Below are positions 49,163-59,336 of a DNA stretch of 64,000 nucleotides, one piece after another. The translations under genes and the position numbers were made by a program. How positions within the stretch are numbered: position 1 is the first letter of the stretch; each line of letters starts with the position of its first letter. The stretch is from Caulobacterales bacterium (GTDB lineage Bacteria; Pseudomonadota; Alphaproteobacteria; Caulobacterales; Caulobacteraceae): positions 62,001-126,000 of the forward strand of contig JAFLCS010000004.1 in the NCBI GenBank assembly GCA_017302105.1. The letters run 5' to 3'. Under the pieces are notes generated by a model that saw nothing but the letters and a program-made list of their open reading frames with translations, was not told where the DNA came from and made no database searches.

Positions 49163-50111
49163 GGCCCCCGGCGGATACCGCCGGGCGTAGGCCGTTGTCG
49201 AGGGCTGCCGGATCTCGGGTTTCGATCGCAGTGGCCGCCGGGGCTGCCTGCAGCGTCACCTGCGGGGCGGCCGGACGCAGGCCCGCGTCCGCAACGGCGG
49301 GGATCACCTGATCCTGGGCCGGGGCGTGTTCCGCAGCAGCCGGAGGGTGCGATTCCGGCGCGGATGTTGGGGCGGGGTGGGCCGGGGCCGCTGGTCGCGG
49401 CACAGTGCGCGGGACATCTGGGGCGAAGGCCAGATCGACATCGGCACCGTGCCCCTGCGGGTCGGGCACCACGGCCACCAGATTGACGACGTGACCGGCG
49501 GCTATGGAGCCGACCGGTGGCGTGACGATTCGCGTGTCGATTCGCTGGCCATGTTCGTCGACCAGAGCCACTCGTACCGGCAGCGCCGGACGTGGCACAC
49601 CCCGCACGTTGCGGACGCGGAAGGCCACCTCGATGGCGGCCGATCCATCCGGGGCCGGACGAGCGGTGATGTCCTCAAACTGCAGGCCGGTGACGTTGAC
49701 CGGCAATCCAACCGCCGCATAGGCAGTCGCCGTTCGCGGCACCGCCTCGACAATATCGACCCGGAAGAGATAGGCCGATGCGATGATCCCCAGGCCGAAG
49801 ACCGCCAGCACGGACCAGACGGCTCCCTGAATGACGGCTCGGTGCATCCGGCGCTTTTCAACCACCTTGGCCCTGAAGGCCTTGGGCAGCTCGGGTGCCG
49901 CAACGTCGCCTTCGACGGTCTCCGCAGCCCCGGATTCGGTCGCCCGGCCCAGGGCCCCGATCTCGGGATCCGCCACGAGATCCAGGGTTTGTTCGCCTTC
50001 CGCACGCCAAGCGAACCCGCACGATGTGCATCGTACCGTACGTCCGTTCGGACCCACGGCGGTGTCAGGGACAAAATAGCGAGTGGAACACTCGGGACAG
50101 GACAGTATCAT
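49155..50111 (-). CDS. MJ0042-type zinc-ribbon protein with membrane segment
   Basis: A 318-residue protein starting [19 protein letters not shown] with a CX2C...CX2C zinc ribbon (second pair RCTSCGFAW). After an acidic linker there is one membrane helix ([20 protein letters not shown]), an extracytoplasmic beta domain resembling DUF3426 ([13 protein letters not shown] and [20 protein letters not shown]), and a long Pro/Ala-rich tail. The family is common in alphaproteobacteria next to ftsE; its function is unknown. It is divergent from ftsE, with 47 bases between starts. Confidence 0.85.
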   Translation of the reverse strand: MILSCPECSTRYFVPDTAVGPNGRTVRCTSCGFAWRAEGEQTLDLVADPEIGALGRATESGAAETVEGDVAAPELPKAFRAKVVEKRRMHRAVIQGAVWSVLAVFGLGIIASAYLFRVDIVEAVPRTATAYAAVGLPVNVTGLQFEDITARPAPDGSAAIEVAFRVRNVRGVPRPALPVRVALVDEHGQRIDTRIVTPPVGSIAAGHVVNLVAVVPDPQGHGADVDLAFAPDVPRTVPRPAAPAHPAPTSAPESHPPAAAEHAPAQDQVIPAVADAGLRPAAPQVTLQAAPAATAIETRDPAALDNGLRPAVSAGGHG

Positions 50112-50158
50112 GGCGTCATGGGCGTCACGCCCCATCTCCCCGAGTTTGCCGCCCAATC

Positions 50159-50857
50159 ATGCCAGCACAATCCGCCGCGCCTGCCAGTTCTGCCGTCCGG
50201 TTCGATGCCGTCGGCCTGCGCTACAGCGAAGACGGCCCCGACATCCTTAACGACGTCGAATTCAACTTGCCTGCGGGCTCTTTCCACTTCCTTACCGGCC
50301 CCTCGGGAGCGGGAAAATCGAGCCTGCTGCGGCTAATTTATCTCGGGGCGGCACCGAGCCGCGGTCGGGTGAGCGTCTTTGGACAGGATACGCGGGGTAT
50401 TTCGGCCGCCGATCGGGTCTCTCTGAGGCGGCGGATGGGGGTCGTATTTCACGATTTCCGCCTGATTGACCATCTGAGTACATTCGACAATGCCGCCCTG
50501 CCCCTGCGCGTGGCCGGACAGAAGCCGAAAGCCTACGCCGAGGATGTCCAGGAGTTGCTGAGCTGGGTCGGTCTGGGAACCCGGGCCTCGGCGATGCCGC
50601 CGGCCCTGTCGGCGGGTGAAAAGCAGCGGCTAGCCATTGCGCGTGCCGTCGTTGGACGCCCCTGGTTGATCCTTGCCGATGAGCCGACCGGAGCCGTCGA
50701 TGCGGATATGGCGGTCCGGATCCTGCGACTGTTCGTCGAGCTGAACCGGCTGGGAGCCACGGTCATCATCGCGACCCATGATCGCGAACTGGTTGGCCAA
50801 TCCGGAATGCCGTCGCTGCATCTGGAGCACGGACGCCTGACGGAGGTACCGGCATGA
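50159..50857 (+). CDS. ftsE: Cell-division ATP-binding protein FtsE
   Basis: A 232-residue ABC ATPase with Walker A GPSGAGKSSL, Q-loop region GVVFHDFRLIDHLSTFDNAA, signature LSAGEKQRLAIARA (usual LSGGE has one change), Walker B LILADEPTGAVD and the switch His in IATHDREL. With FtsX it controls cell-wall hydrolases at the division site. The start at ATG 50159 gives MPAQSAAPASSAVRFD. The stop overlaps ftsX (ATGA). Confidence 0.93.
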   Translation: MPAQSAAPASSAVRFDAVGLRYSEDGPDILNDVEFNLPAGSFHFLTGPSGAGKSSLLRLIYLGAAPSRGRVSVFGQDTRGISAADRVSLRRRMGVVFHDFRLIDHLSTFDNAALPLRVAGQKPKAYAEDVQELLSWVGLGTRASAMPPALSAGEKQRLAIARAVVGRPWLILADEPTGAVDADMAVRILRLFVELNRLGATVIIATHDRELVGQSGMPSLHLEHGRLTEVPA

Positions 50858-51744
50858 GCGCCTATCGCCCAGGCCCGCTGCTGCCCCGCGACGAGGGGCG
50901 TGACTTCGCCCTCTTCTGCGTGGTGGCGATCCTGTGTTTCCTGGCCACGTTCGGCGCCATGGCGGCCGCCTCGGCCCAGCGCGCCGCCGAGGGCTGGTCC
51001 CGCGCCATGGCCGCAGAGGCGACCGTCCAGGTCAATCCAAGGCCCGACGAAAGCGGCGATCAGGCCGCAGCCCGCGCCGCTGAGGTTCTCGCCGGCGTAC
51101 CTGGCGTCACGGAAACCGAGGCCATGAGCCGGACCGAGGCGGAACACCTGCTGCGACCCTGGCTGGGTGAAGCCATTCTGCCGGACCTGCCGCTCCCGCA
51201 TCTGGTCGTGGTTCGACTGGATTCCGAAAACCCCGCGACCGGACGGGCGCTGGGCCGGGCTTTGGCCGAGGCCGGGCTGGACGCGCGGGTCGACGACCAT
51301 TCGGTCTGGAGGGCGGACGTCGGTCGCGCCGCCTGGACCGCGACGCTTGCCGCGATGGGGTTGGCCGCACTGGCGGCACTGGCCGCCGCCGCCGCCGTCG
51401 TCTTCGCCTGCCGGGCGGCCCTGCAGGCCCGCGCGCAGATGGTGGAGACCCTCAGCCTGATGGGGGCCAGTGCGGGATTCATCACAAGCCGGTTCCAGTC
51501 GCGCTTCGCCTGGTTGGCCGCCGTGGCCGGTGCTGCGGGAGGGCTGGGAGCGTGCGCTCTGCTGGCCGTGCTGATTGCAGCCGGAGGCGATCAGGCATTG
51601 ACCCCCGCACTGCCGTTTGATTGGTCGGATCTCATCCTGGCGGCCCCGACGCCCGTTCTGGCTGCCGGCTTGGCGGCGATTGCGGCACGGCTTACGGTCG
51701 GGCGGTTGTTGCAGCTGGCCTATCTGTCGGAGACGAGAGGATGA
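50854..51744 (+). CDS. ftsX: Cell-division membrane protein FtsX
   Basis: A 296-residue protein with the FtsX layout: helix 1 (FCVVAILCFLATFGAMAAAS), an extracytoplasmic domain of ~130 residues, and three more helices (AAMGLAALAALAAAAAVVFA, WLAAVAGAAGGLGACALLAV, LILAAPTPVLAAGLAAIAAR). The conserved LMGASAGFITSRFQSRF sits before helix 3. It transmits FtsE ATPase cycles to periplasmic amidase regulators. Coupled to ftsE and to the next gene by ATGA overlaps. Confidence 0.92.
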   Translation: MSAYRPGPLLPRDEGRDFALFCVVAILCFLATFGAMAAASAQRAAEGWSRAMAAEATVQVNPRPDESGDQAAARAAEVLAGVPGVTETEAMSRTEAEHLLRPWLGEAILPDLPLPHLVVVRLDSENPATGRALGRALAEAGLDARVDDHSVWRADVGRAAWTATLAAMGLAALAALAAAAAVVFACRAALQARAQMVETLSLMGASAGFITSRFQSRFAWLAAVAGAAGGLGACALLAVLIAAGGDQALTPALPFDWSDLILAAPTPVLAAGLAAIAARLTVGRLLQLAYLSETRG

Positions 51745-52385
51745 AATATCTCGCGGCCATCGGCGTGATCCTGATGATCTGGCTGGCGGGTCTGCTGGCC
51801 TTTGCCGACCGGATCGAGATGATGACGCCGGCCGTCGATCCGGGGCGCGCCGACGGGATCGTGGTCCTGACCGGGGCATCGGACGCCCGCATCAATGAGG
51901 CCCTGCGGCTTCTGGCGGCCGGGCGCGGCGAACGACTGCTGGTCTCCGGCGTGAACCGTCAGGTCCAGCGGGGTGAACTGCGGGAAGTCACTGCCGGCTC
52001 GAACCGGCTGTTCGACTGTTGTGTGGATCTGGGCTTCGAGGCGGAAGACACCGTCGGAAATGCCCAGGAGATCGCCGCCTGGGCCGCAGCCAAGCACTAT
52101 GACAGCCTCATCGTCGTCACCAGCGATTACCATATGCCGCGCGCCATGCTGGAAATCCGCGGACTCATGCGTCACGTCGAGCTGATTGCCTTTCCAGTCA
52201 TAACGCCGTCTTTGAACGCCGACAGCTGGTGGCGAACCGGCACCGGCCAGCGCCGCATGGTCGTCGAGTACAGCAAGTATCTGGCTGTCCTGTTGCGTGA
52301 GGCCTTCGCCCGGATCGTGCGCCCCAGCCCCGAGCCCGCAGCCGACACCGGGGCCGAACCCTCCGAACGGAATCGCGATGCTTAG
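51741..52385 (+). CDS. YdcF/ElyC/SanA-like (DUF218) envelope protein
   Basis: A 214-residue protein with an N-terminal membrane anchor and a DUF218 domain: ADGIVVLTGASDARINEALRL, ERLLVSGVNRQ, DTVGNAQEIAAWAAAKHYDS, LIVVTSDYHMPRAMLEIR. Relatives act in envelope polysaccharide or undecaprenyl-linked metabolism. It sits in an ftsE-ftsX-ydcF-plsC operon, overlapping ftsX (ATGA) and plsC by 8 bases, which supports an envelope role. Confidence 0.83.
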   Translation: MKYLAAIGVILMIWLAGLLAFADRIEMMTPAVDPGRADGIVVLTGASDARINEALRLLAAGRGERLLVSGVNRQVQRGELREVTAGSNRLFDCCVDLGFEAEDTVGNAQEIAAWAAAKHYDSLIVVTSDYHMPRAMLEIRGLMRHVELIAFPVITPSLNADSWWRTGTGQRRMVVEYSKYLAVLLREAFARIVRPSPEPAADTGAEPSERNRDA

Positions 52386-53127
52386 TCTGCGGCGTGTGCT
52401 GTTTGCGGCCTGGCTCTACCTCTCCATGCCGATCTGCGCGATCGGGATGTCCCCCGCCCTGTTGATGCCGCACCGGGCGGCGATGACCGTCATCAAGATC
52501 TGGGCCCGGATGGTCCTGTTCGGACTGCGCTGGATCATGGGAATCTCGGTCGAGGTACGCGGCCTGGAGAACCGACCCACCGGTGCCGCCCTGGTCGCGC
52601 CCAAACATCAGTCGATGCTCGATATCATCGTACCATTCACCGTCCTGGACGACCCCTGCTTCGTGCTCAAGAAGGAGCTGATCGTCGTGCCCTTCATCGG
52701 TTGGTTCGCCTGGAAGACCAGGATGATCACCGTGGATCGCGGTGGGCACGCCAAGGCGCTGAAGGACATGGTACGCCACGCCCGCGCGCGTCTGGCCGAG
52801 CAACGCCAGATCGTAATCTTCCCGGAAGGCACCCGCCAGCTTCCGGGGGCCGAGCCGGCCTACAAGCCGGGCGTCGCGGCCATCTATCGAGATCTGGACG
52901 GCCCCTGCTGGCCGGTGGCAACCAACGCCGGCGAACATTGGCCGGCCAAGGGGATCGGCTTCACGCCCGGTGTCGTCGTCTTTGAGTTCCTGTCGCCGCT
53001 ACCCGCCGGCCTGAAACGGGCCGAGTTCATGGATCGCCTGGCCACGACTATTGAACGGGCCACGGACGAGATCAGCAGCCATAGACGGCGATCTGTCGCG
53101 CCGGTCCACACGAAAGAAACGACCTGA
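52378..53127 (+). CDS. plsC: 1-acyl-sn-glycerol-3-phosphate acyltransferase
   Basis: A 249-residue membrane acyltransferase making phosphatidic acid. Catalytic HX4D is present as HQSMLD, and the substrate motif as FPEGTRQLPG; a third block reads KPGVAAIYRDLDGPCWPV. Two N-terminal hydrophobic helices anchor it. The short basic C-terminus (SHRRRSVAP) is unremarkable. Last gene of the ftsEX operon. Confidence 0.92.
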   Translation: MLSLRRVLFAAWLYLSMPICAIGMSPALLMPHRAAMTVIKIWARMVLFGLRWIMGISVEVRGLENRPTGAALVAPKHQSMLDIIVPFTVLDDPCFVLKKELIVVPFIGWFAWKTRMITVDRGGHAKALKDMVRHARARLAEQRQIVIFPEGTRQLPGAEPAYKPGVAAIYRDLDGPCWPVATNAGEHWPAKGIGFTPGVVVFEFLSPLPAGLKRAEFMDRLATTIERATDEISSHRRRSVAPVHTKETT

Positions 53128-53217
53128 GGCCGGCCGGGGCCGGGTCGGCCGTCCTTGACCCGACGCGGTTGTGCCTGCCCCCGTGTGTCGCGCGCGAAAA
53201 TCGCCTAAACCGCCCGC

Positions 53218-54006
53218 ATGACCGACATGACCTATGCGCGCTACCTGACCCTGGACCAGGTGCTGACGGCGCAAAATCCACAGAGCGAACAGCATGACGA
53301 GATGCTGTTCGTCATCATCCACCAGACCAAGGAACTGTGGCTCAAGCAGATCCTGCATGAGGTCGGCCTGGCCAAGCGGCTGATTCGGTCCGGCAATCTG
53401 GTACCGGCCTATAAGTCCCTGGCGCGGGTCAGTCGCATCCAGGCGGTGATGACCCAGAGCTGGGACATCCTGTCGACCATGACGCCGGCAGACTACCTGT
53501 CGTTCCGTGGCGAGCTGGGCGGGTCGTCAGGCTTTCAGTCCGACCAGTTCCGCCGTCTGGAATATCTACTGGGGCTGAAAGATCCGGCCTTCCTGAGGTT
53601 CCACACCGATCGGCCCGTCGCCCACGCGGCCCTCGTCGAGGCGTTGGAAGCGCCCAGTCTGTATGACGACGCCCTGTTCCAGCTGGCCCAACATGGCCTG
53701 CCGGTGCCTGACAGCGTGCTGAACCGCGATGTGACCCTGGCCTATGTCCCCTCCCCCGAGATCGAGGCGGCCTGGCTGGACGTCTATCGCGATACCGAAA
53801 CACATTGGGAGCTGTACCAACTGGCCGAAAAGCTGATGGACCTGGACGACGCCCTGATCACCTGGCGGCACAAGCACGTCCTCACCGTTGAGCGCATCAT
53901 CGGCGGCAAGAAAGGAACCGGCGGCACGCCGGGCGTCGCCTATCTGGCCTCGACCCTGACAAAGCGGTGCTTCCCGGAGCTGTGGACGCTGAGAACGGCG
54001 CTATGA
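53218..54006 (+). CDS. kynA: Tryptophan 2,3-dioxygenase
   Basis: A 262-residue heme enzyme opening the indole ring of tryptophan to N-formylkynurenine. Substrate motifs MLFVIIHQTKELWLKQIL and FRGELGGSSGFQSDQFR and the heme-ligand region WRHKHVLTVERIIGGKKGTGG with GVAYLASTL are all intact. The stop overlaps the start of the kynureninase-like gene (ATGA), giving a tryptophan-catabolic pair; a kynurenine formamidase gene is not seen nearby. Confidence 0.96.
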   Translation: MTDMTYARYLTLDQVLTAQNPQSEQHDEMLFVIIHQTKELWLKQILHEVGLAKRLIRSGNLVPAYKSLARVSRIQAVMTQSWDILSTMTPADYLSFRGELGGSSGFQSDQFRRLEYLLGLKDPAFLRFHTDRPVAHAALVEALEAPSLYDDALFQLAQHGLPVPDSVLNRDVTLAYVPSPEIEAAWLDVYRDTETHWELYQLAEKLMDLDDALITWRHKHVLTVERIIGGKKGTGGTPGVAYLASTLTKRCFPELWTLRTAL

Positions 54007-55172
54007 GCCACAAGCCCCTCTTCTCTCGCGCCCTCGGTCTGGCACCGGGGCGTCTGCACTTTGCAGCCCACAGCCATCATCTCTGGCCAGATGCCTCCTT
54101 CGGTGCCCAGGGGCTGGCATGGGACGACGCCATGCGCCACGCCGACGAGAAATGGGGGCCGATCTTCGCGAACGTGATCCCGGAGGCGCAGGGCCACATC
54201 GCACGCGAGCTTGGCCTGCCAGACCCTGGAACGATTGCCTTTTCGTCCAACACCCATGACTTCCTGATCCGGCTGTTCTCGGGGATTGAGGGCAGGCCGG
54301 CGCGCATCCTGGCCACCGACGGCGAGTTCCATTCCTTCCGTCGCCAGAGCGAACGCTGGGAAGAGGCGGGCCAGGCCGACGTGACGCGCGTGGCATTGGA
54401 GCCGTTCGACACCTTTGCCGAACGCTTCATCGCAGCCGCGCGGGCGGGCGACTTTGACTGGATCCTGGTCAGCCAGGTCTTCTTCAAGACCGGCCAGACC
54501 TTCGACCGGATCGCGGACCTGGCCGAGCTAGCCGACCCCGAGGGGCCGTGGGTCGTGATCGACGGCTACCACGGCTTCATGGCAACGCCGACGGACCTGT
54601 CGGGCGTGGCGGACCGCATCTTCTATCTGGCCGGCGGCTACAAATACGCCATGGCCGGCGAAGGAGTCTGTTTCCTGCACGCGCCGCCAGGCTTCTGTGC
54701 GCGCCCCGTGACGACGGGCTGGTACGCCGAGTTCGGCAATCTCTCCACCCCCCCCAATGGCGTCGGCTACCGCACCGACGGCGGCCGGTTCTGGGGCGCG
54801 ACCTTCGACGTCAGCGGGTTGTATCGGTTCAATGCGGTGCAGCGGATGCTGGCTGGGCAAGGCCTGATAACAGCAGCCATTTGCGAGCACACCGGGGGCC
54901 TGATGCGGCCCTTCCAGGAGGCGGTCGCCACCGGGCAGGCCAGCGCGCTCAAACAGGCCGAACTGCTGAACCCAGTCACCGGCAACGGACCTCGGGCCCG
55001 GTTCCTGGCGCTGAGGCACCCCCAGGCCCAAGCCTGGCAACAGGCCCTGCTCGCTGCCGACGTCGTGACGGATGTGCGGGCCGACACCCTTCGCTTCGGC
55101 TTCGGCCTCTATCACGACCCCGCCGATGTCGATGACCTGATCCGGCGCTGCGCGGCGGCCTTGCCGCTGTGA
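54003..55172 (+). CDS. kynU: Class V aminotransferase-fold enzyme, kynureninase-like
   Basis: A 389-residue PLP enzyme. The Schiff-base lysine is in FYLAGGYKYAMAGEGVCFL, matching the kynureninase-type YKYLNGGPG pattern; the PLP aspartate is in VVIDGYHGFMA. It begins MSHKPLFSRALGLAPGRLHF. Coupling to tryptophan dioxygenase supports kynurenine cleavage to anthranilate, but it differs enough from classical KynU that the symbol is tentative. Another class V activity is possible. Confidence 0.72.
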   Translation: MSHKPLFSRALGLAPGRLHFAAHSHHLWPDASFGAQGLAWDDAMRHADEKWGPIFANVIPEAQGHIARELGLPDPGTIAFSSNTHDFLIRLFSGIEGRPARILATDGEFHSFRRQSERWEEAGQADVTRVALEPFDTFAERFIAAARAGDFDWILVSQVFFKTGQTFDRIADLAELADPEGPWVVIDGYHGFMATPTDLSGVADRIFYLAGGYKYAMAGEGVCFLHAPPGFCARPVTTGWYAEFGNLSTPPNGVGYRTDGGRFWGATFDVSGLYRFNAVQRMLAGQGLITAAICEHTGGLMRPFQEAVATGQASALKQAELLNPVTGNGPRARFLALRHPQAQAWQQALLAADVVTDVRADTLRFGFGLYHDPADVDDLIRRCAAALPL

Positions 55173-55268
55173 ATGCGAGCGTTTCGCAGCCGGCTTTGCG
55201 TTGACACGCCCCGGCCCGGGTTCCAAAAGCGGGGCGCTTCTCAAGGCTGTTCAGAGAGTCACCCCCGT

Positions 55269-55664
55269 ATGACAGAGACGCCCCACCGCCCGCTGTCGCC
55301 GCACCTCCAGGTCTGGCGCTGGCACGTGACCATGGCGGCTTCGATCCTGCACCGCGTGTCCGGGGTCGGGCTGGCCGTTGGAATGTTGATGGTTGTGGCT
55401 TGGCTGGCCTGTCTGAAGGCCGGGCCGGACGTCTATGCGGGCTTTGCGGCCTTTTCCGGTTCGTGGTTCGGCCTGATCGTGTGGATCGGTGTGTCGTGGG
55501 CGGCCTTCTATCACCTGGCTTCGGGCATCCGGCACTTGATCTGGGACGCGGGCGTCGGCTTCGCGCTGGCCGTTGCGAATGCGATGTCGTGGGCCTCGAT
55601 CGGTTTCTCGGTCGGCGGCACGGCGGTGTTCTGGTTCCTGCTGATGCGCGCGGGAGTGCTGTGA
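55269..55664 (+). CDS. sdhC: Succinate dehydrogenase cytochrome b556 subunit
   Basis: A 131-residue membrane subunit of complex II with three helices. The quinone-site motif SILHRVSGVGLAVGM and heme-ligand region YHLASGIRHLIWDAG are typical, preceded by RPLSPHLQVWRWHVT. It anchors SdhAB and takes part in ubiquinone reduction. The stop overlaps sdhD (TGATG). Confidence 0.95.
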   Translation: MTETPHRPLSPHLQVWRWHVTMAASILHRVSGVGLAVGMLMVVAWLACLKAGPDVYAGFAAFSGSWFGLIVWIGVSWAAFYHLASGIRHLIWDAGVGFALAVANAMSWASIGFSVGGTAVFWFLLMRAGVL

Positions 55665-56038
55665 TGACCAGCCCCTATGTGAAGGCCTCTGAAAAGACCG
55701 GGGCCTGGACCTGGATCAAGGAACGGGCATCAGCCCTTGTCCTGGCCCCGCTGATGCTATGGACCCTGGTTGCCGGCGCGACCCTGGCGGGCCTCGACCA
55801 TGCCCAGGCCCTGGCCTGGCTGGCTCAGCCTGTGAACGCCATGCTGGTGGCCGTCGGCATCCTGATCGGCGTCTATCACCTGCATCTGGGCCTGCGGGCC
55901 ATCATCGAGGACTATGTCCACGGTTCGGCCGGCAAGCTGGCCCTGACGCTCAATCTTCTCGGTTGCCTGGCGCTCGCGGGCACCGGACTCGCCTTTGTTA
56001 TCCTGATCGCGCTGGCGCAAGCGCCCGCCGGAGCCTGA
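55664..56038 (+). CDS. sdhD: Succinate dehydrogenase membrane anchor subunit
   Basis: A 124-residue, three-helix subunit. Typical features are the N-terminal [21 protein letters not shown] and the heme-binding region [17 protein letters not shown]. It partners SdhC in the quinone site. Four bases separate it from sdhA. Confidence 0.93.
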   Translation: MTSPYVKASEKTGAWTWIKERASALVLAPLMLWTLVAGATLAGLDHAQALAWLAQPVNAMLVAVGILIGVYHLHLGLRAIIEDYVHGSAGKLALTLNLLGCLALAGTGLAFVILIALAQAPAGA

Positions 56039-56042
56039 CATC

Positions 56043-57827
56043 GTGACCACCTATCAGATTGTCGATCACGCCTATGACGTCGTGGTGGTCGGGGCCGGCG
56101 GCTCTGGCCTCAGGGCTGCGCTGGGTTGCGCCCAGGCCGGGCTCAAGACCGCCTGCGTGACCAAGGTCTTCCCGACCCGCAGCCATACGGTCGCCGCCCA
56201 GGGCGGCATTGCCGCCTCGCTGGGCAACATGGGCGAGGACGATTGGCGCTGGCATATGTTCGACACCGTCAAGGGTTCGGACTGGCTCGGAGACCAGGAC
56301 GCCATCGAATATATGTGCCGCGAGGCCCCCAAGGCGGTCTATGAGCTGGAGCACTGGGGCGTGCCCTTCAGCCGCACCGACGACGGCCGCATCTATCAGC
56401 GCGCCTTCGGCGGCATGACCAAGGACTATGGCAAGGGCGGACCGGTGCAGCGCACCTGTGCGGCGGCGGACCGGACCGGCCACGCCATGCTGCACACCCT
56501 GTACGGCCAGTCGGTCAAGCATTCGACCGACTTCTTCATCGAGTATTTCGCCCTCGACCTGATCATGGAAGGCGGTGCCTGTCGCGGCGTCACCGCCTGG
56601 AAGCTGGACGACGGCACCATCCACCGCTTCCGTGCCAAGCTGGTGATTTTGGCTACCGGTGGCTATGGCCGCGCCTATTTCTCGGCAACCAGCGCCCACA
56701 CCTGTACAGGCGACGGCAACGCCATGGTGTTGCGCGCCGGCCTGGCGCTGCAGGATATGGAGTTCGTCCAGTTCCATCCGACCGGCATCTATGGGGCCGG
56801 CTGTCTGATCACCGAAGGTGCCCGCGGCGAAGGCGGTTATCTAACCAACGGTGCCGGCGAGCGGTTCATGGAACGCTATGCCCCGTCGGTGAAGGATCTG
56901 GCCCCGCGCGACATGGTCAGCCGCGCCATGACCATGGAGATCCGCGAAGGCCGCGGCGTCGGCTCGGACAAGGACCACATTTTCCTGCACCTGGATCACC
57001 TGGACCCCAAGATCCTGCACGAGCGCCTGCCCGGCATTTCGGAAAGCGCCAAGATTTTTGCCGGCGTCGATCTGACCAAGGAGCCGATCCCGGTCATTCC
57101 GACCGTCCACTACAACATGGGCGGCATCCCCACGAACTTCCACGGCGAGGTCCTGACTCGGGACGGCGACAATCCCTCCAAGGTCGTGCCGGGCCTGATG
57201 GCCGTGGGCGAGGCCGCTTGCGTGTCCGTGCATGGTGCCAACCGCCTGGGTTCCAACTCTCTGATCGACCTGGTGGTGTTCGGTCGGGCCGCCGGATTGC
57301 GCGCCGCTGACATCGTTGAGAAAGGGGCTGTGCCCGAGGTCGCCCCCGCCGCGACCGAGGGTCACCTGGACCGGCTGGACTCCCTGCGCCACGCCAACGG
57401 CTCGACGCCGACGGCCGAGCTGCGGCTGCGTATGCAGAAGGCCATGCAAAAGGACGCCGCCGTCTATCGGACCGGCGAAACGCTGAAGCAAGGCGTCCAG
57501 GCCGTCCGGGCCGTGCGCGCAGCCTCGGATGACATCAGGACCACTGACCGGACCATGATCTGGAATACGGATCTGGTTGAGACGCTGGAATACATGAACC
57601 TAATCGACCAGGCCCTGGTCACCATCGAAGGCGCGGAGAACCGCACCGAGAGCCGCGGGGCCCACGCGCGCGAGGACTTCCCCGAGCGCGACGACAAGAA
57701 CTGGATGAAGCACACGCTCGCCTGGTGCGACGCCAAGGGCAAGGTGACACTGGGCGAGCGCCCGGTGCATGACTACACCCTGACCGAGGATGTGAAGCCC
57801 TTCCCCCCGATGGCGCGCAAGTACTAG
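56043..57827 (+). CDS. sdhA: Succinate dehydrogenase flavoprotein subunit
   Basis: A 594-residue FAD enzyme that oxidises succinate to fumarate. The FAD-binding [15 protein letters not shown], the covalent-FAD histidine in [11 protein letters not shown], active-site [21 protein letters not shown], and [18 protein letters not shown] are present, and the C-terminal domain ends PFPPMARKY. Start GTG at 56043. The gene normally following, sdhB, is absent here; creD follows instead. Confidence 0.96.
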   Translation: MTTYQIVDHAYDVVVVGAGGSGLRAALGCAQAGLKTACVTKVFPTRSHTVAAQGGIAASLGNMGEDDWRWHMFDTVKGSDWLGDQDAIEYMCREAPKAVYELEHWGVPFSRTDDGRIYQRAFGGMTKDYGKGGPVQRTCAAADRTGHAMLHTLYGQSVKHSTDFFIEYFALDLIMEGGACRGVTAWKLDDGTIHRFRAKLVILATGGYGRAYFSATSAHTCTGDGNAMVLRAGLALQDMEFVQFHPTGIYGAGCLITEGARGEGGYLTNGAGERFMERYAPSVKDLAPRDMVSRAMTMEIREGRGVGSDKDHIFLHLDHLDPKILHERLPGISESAKIFAGVDLTKEPIPVIPTVHYNMGGIPTNFHGEVLTRDGDNPSKVVPGLMAVGEAACVSVHGANRLGSNSLIDLVVFGRAAGLRAADIVEKGAVPEVAPAATEGHLDRLDSLRHANGSTPTAELRLRMQKAMQKDAAVYRTGETLKQGVQAVRAVRAASDDIRTTDRTMIWNTDLVETLEYMNLIDQALVTIEGAENRTESRGAHAREDFPERDDKNWMKHTLAWCDAKGKVTLGERPVHDYTLTEDVKPFPPMARKY

Positions 57828-57920
57828 GTCGCATCAGGTCTTGTCAGGGCACGGTCGCCACTGGCCTTGATTTCGCCCGGATAACCGTGTCGCTTCGTCA
57901 TCTGGGACGGAGACACCGGC

Positions 57921-59336
57921 ATGGCCGACACCAACGCACTGAAGCTGCCCTTTCCGCGCCGTTCGCTGGGGCTGAAGCTGCTTCTGGTCTGCGGCCTGGC
58001 GCTGTTGATGAGCATCCCGGCCCTGATGGTATTCGGCCTGCTGATCGACCGTTCCAACCGGGCCGAAACGGTGGCAACCGAGGTCGGCAGCCTGATGGGC
58101 GGCCCCCAGACCTTCCTGGGTCCAGTCATCGCCGTGCCCTACACCCTGACCCGCCCGGCGCAAGGCAACCAGCCGGCCCAGACCTCGCAGTCGGTCTGGA
58201 TCGTCTATCCCGAGACGGGCGCGATGACTGTCGACACCGATTCCGAGGTCCGCAAACGCTCCCTGTTCCGCGTCCCGGTCTATGAGGCCAATCTTGCCTA
58301 TTCGGCGTCCTTCGACCTGGCTGAAGCCGGCGACGAAGCGCCGTCCGGCGCAGTGCTGGACTGGTCTCGGGCTGAACTGATCGTCGGAGCCGCCGGCGTG
58401 CGCGGCGCACGCTCGGATCTGACCCTTGTAGTGGCCGGGCGAGACGCAGTCGCGTTAGAGCCGGCCAATCTGTTGTCGACCCTGACGCTCGACAATGCCG
58501 GGGCGGACTATTCCGAGGCCATGGCCCAGTACGGCAGCCCCCAGTTGGGCCTGTTCTCGACACCTCTGGGTGAGGTGGATCGCACCGACGGGCTGATCGC
58601 TGTAACGGGCGAAGCCCGGTTCTCGGGTGCCCAGCGGATCGCGGTCCTGGCCTTTGCCCGAACCACCACAGCCCAGATGTCCGGCGACTGGCCCGACCCA
58701 TCCTACGGGGGCGGGTTCCTGCCCCAGGAACAGGGGCCGCCGGCGAGCGGGTCCGGCTTCCAGGCCCAGTGGGCGGTCCCTTATGTGGCGCGCGGCGTGC
58801 CGTCCGAGGGCGGCACCGACACCCTGGCCCGCCTCAGATCGACTGAACTGGCCGTCAGCTTCGTCGAACCGGCCAATCCCTATCAGTCGGTCAGCCGTTC
58901 GCTGAAATACGCTCCGATGTTCATCGGCCTGGTGTTCCTCGCCTATTTCCTGTTCGAAACGACGACCGGCAAGCGGGTCCACCCGGCCCAGTACATCCTG
59001 GTCGGCATGGCCCAGGTGATCTTCTATATGCTGCTGCTGTCGATCGCCGAGCACACCGGCTTTGACATCGCCTTCGGCATCGCCGCCACGGCGACGGTGG
59101 CCCTGATCTCGGCCTATGCCGGATGGACATTCAAGAGCCGAGGCCAGGGGATGCGGGCGCTGGTCGCCTTCGCCTTCCTGTACGGCCTGATCTATGTGCT
59201 GATGCGGCTGGAGGACTACGCCCTGCTCGTCGGCGCGCTCGCCAGCTTCGCGGCTATAGCGGCCGTCATGTGGTTCACCCGCAACGTCGACTGGTACGGC
59301 GGCAAGGGCGGCGACGACGCCCCGGCGTCGACCTAG
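57921..59336 (+). CDS. creD: CreD-like inner-membrane protein
   Basis: A 471-residue membrane protein of the CreD family, tied to beta-lactam and envelope stress responses in enterobacteria and Stenotrophomonas. It has an N-terminal helix, a large extracytoplasmic domain (TFLGPVIAVPYTLTRP, RSLFRVPVYEANLAYSASFD) and a C-terminal set of helices with SRSLKYAPMFIGLVFLAYFL and HPAQYILVGMAQVIFYMLLL. No creBC regulators are adjacent. It is convergent with a glycosyltransferase gene (4-base overlap). Confidence 0.9.
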   Translation: MADTNALKLPFPRRSLGLKLLLVCGLALLMSIPALMVFGLLIDRSNRAETVATEVGSLMGGPQTFLGPVIAVPYTLTRPAQGNQPAQTSQSVWIVYPETGAMTVDTDSEVRKRSLFRVPVYEANLAYSASFDLAEAGDEAPSGAVLDWSRAELIVGAAGVRGARSDLTLVVAGRDAVALEPANLLSTLTLDNAGADYSEAMAQYGSPQLGLFSTPLGEVDRTDGLIAVTGEARFSGAQRIAVLAFARTTTAQMSGDWPDPSYGGGFLPQEQGPPASGSGFQAQWAVPYVARGVPSEGGTDTLARLRSTELAVSFVEPANPYQSVSRSLKYAPMFIGLVFLAYFLFETTTGKRVHPAQYILVGMAQVIFYMLLLSIAEHTGFDIAFGIAATATVALISAYAGWTFKSRGQGMRALVAFAFLYGLIYVLMRLEDYALLVGALASFAAIAAVMWFTRNVDWYGGKGGDDAPAST

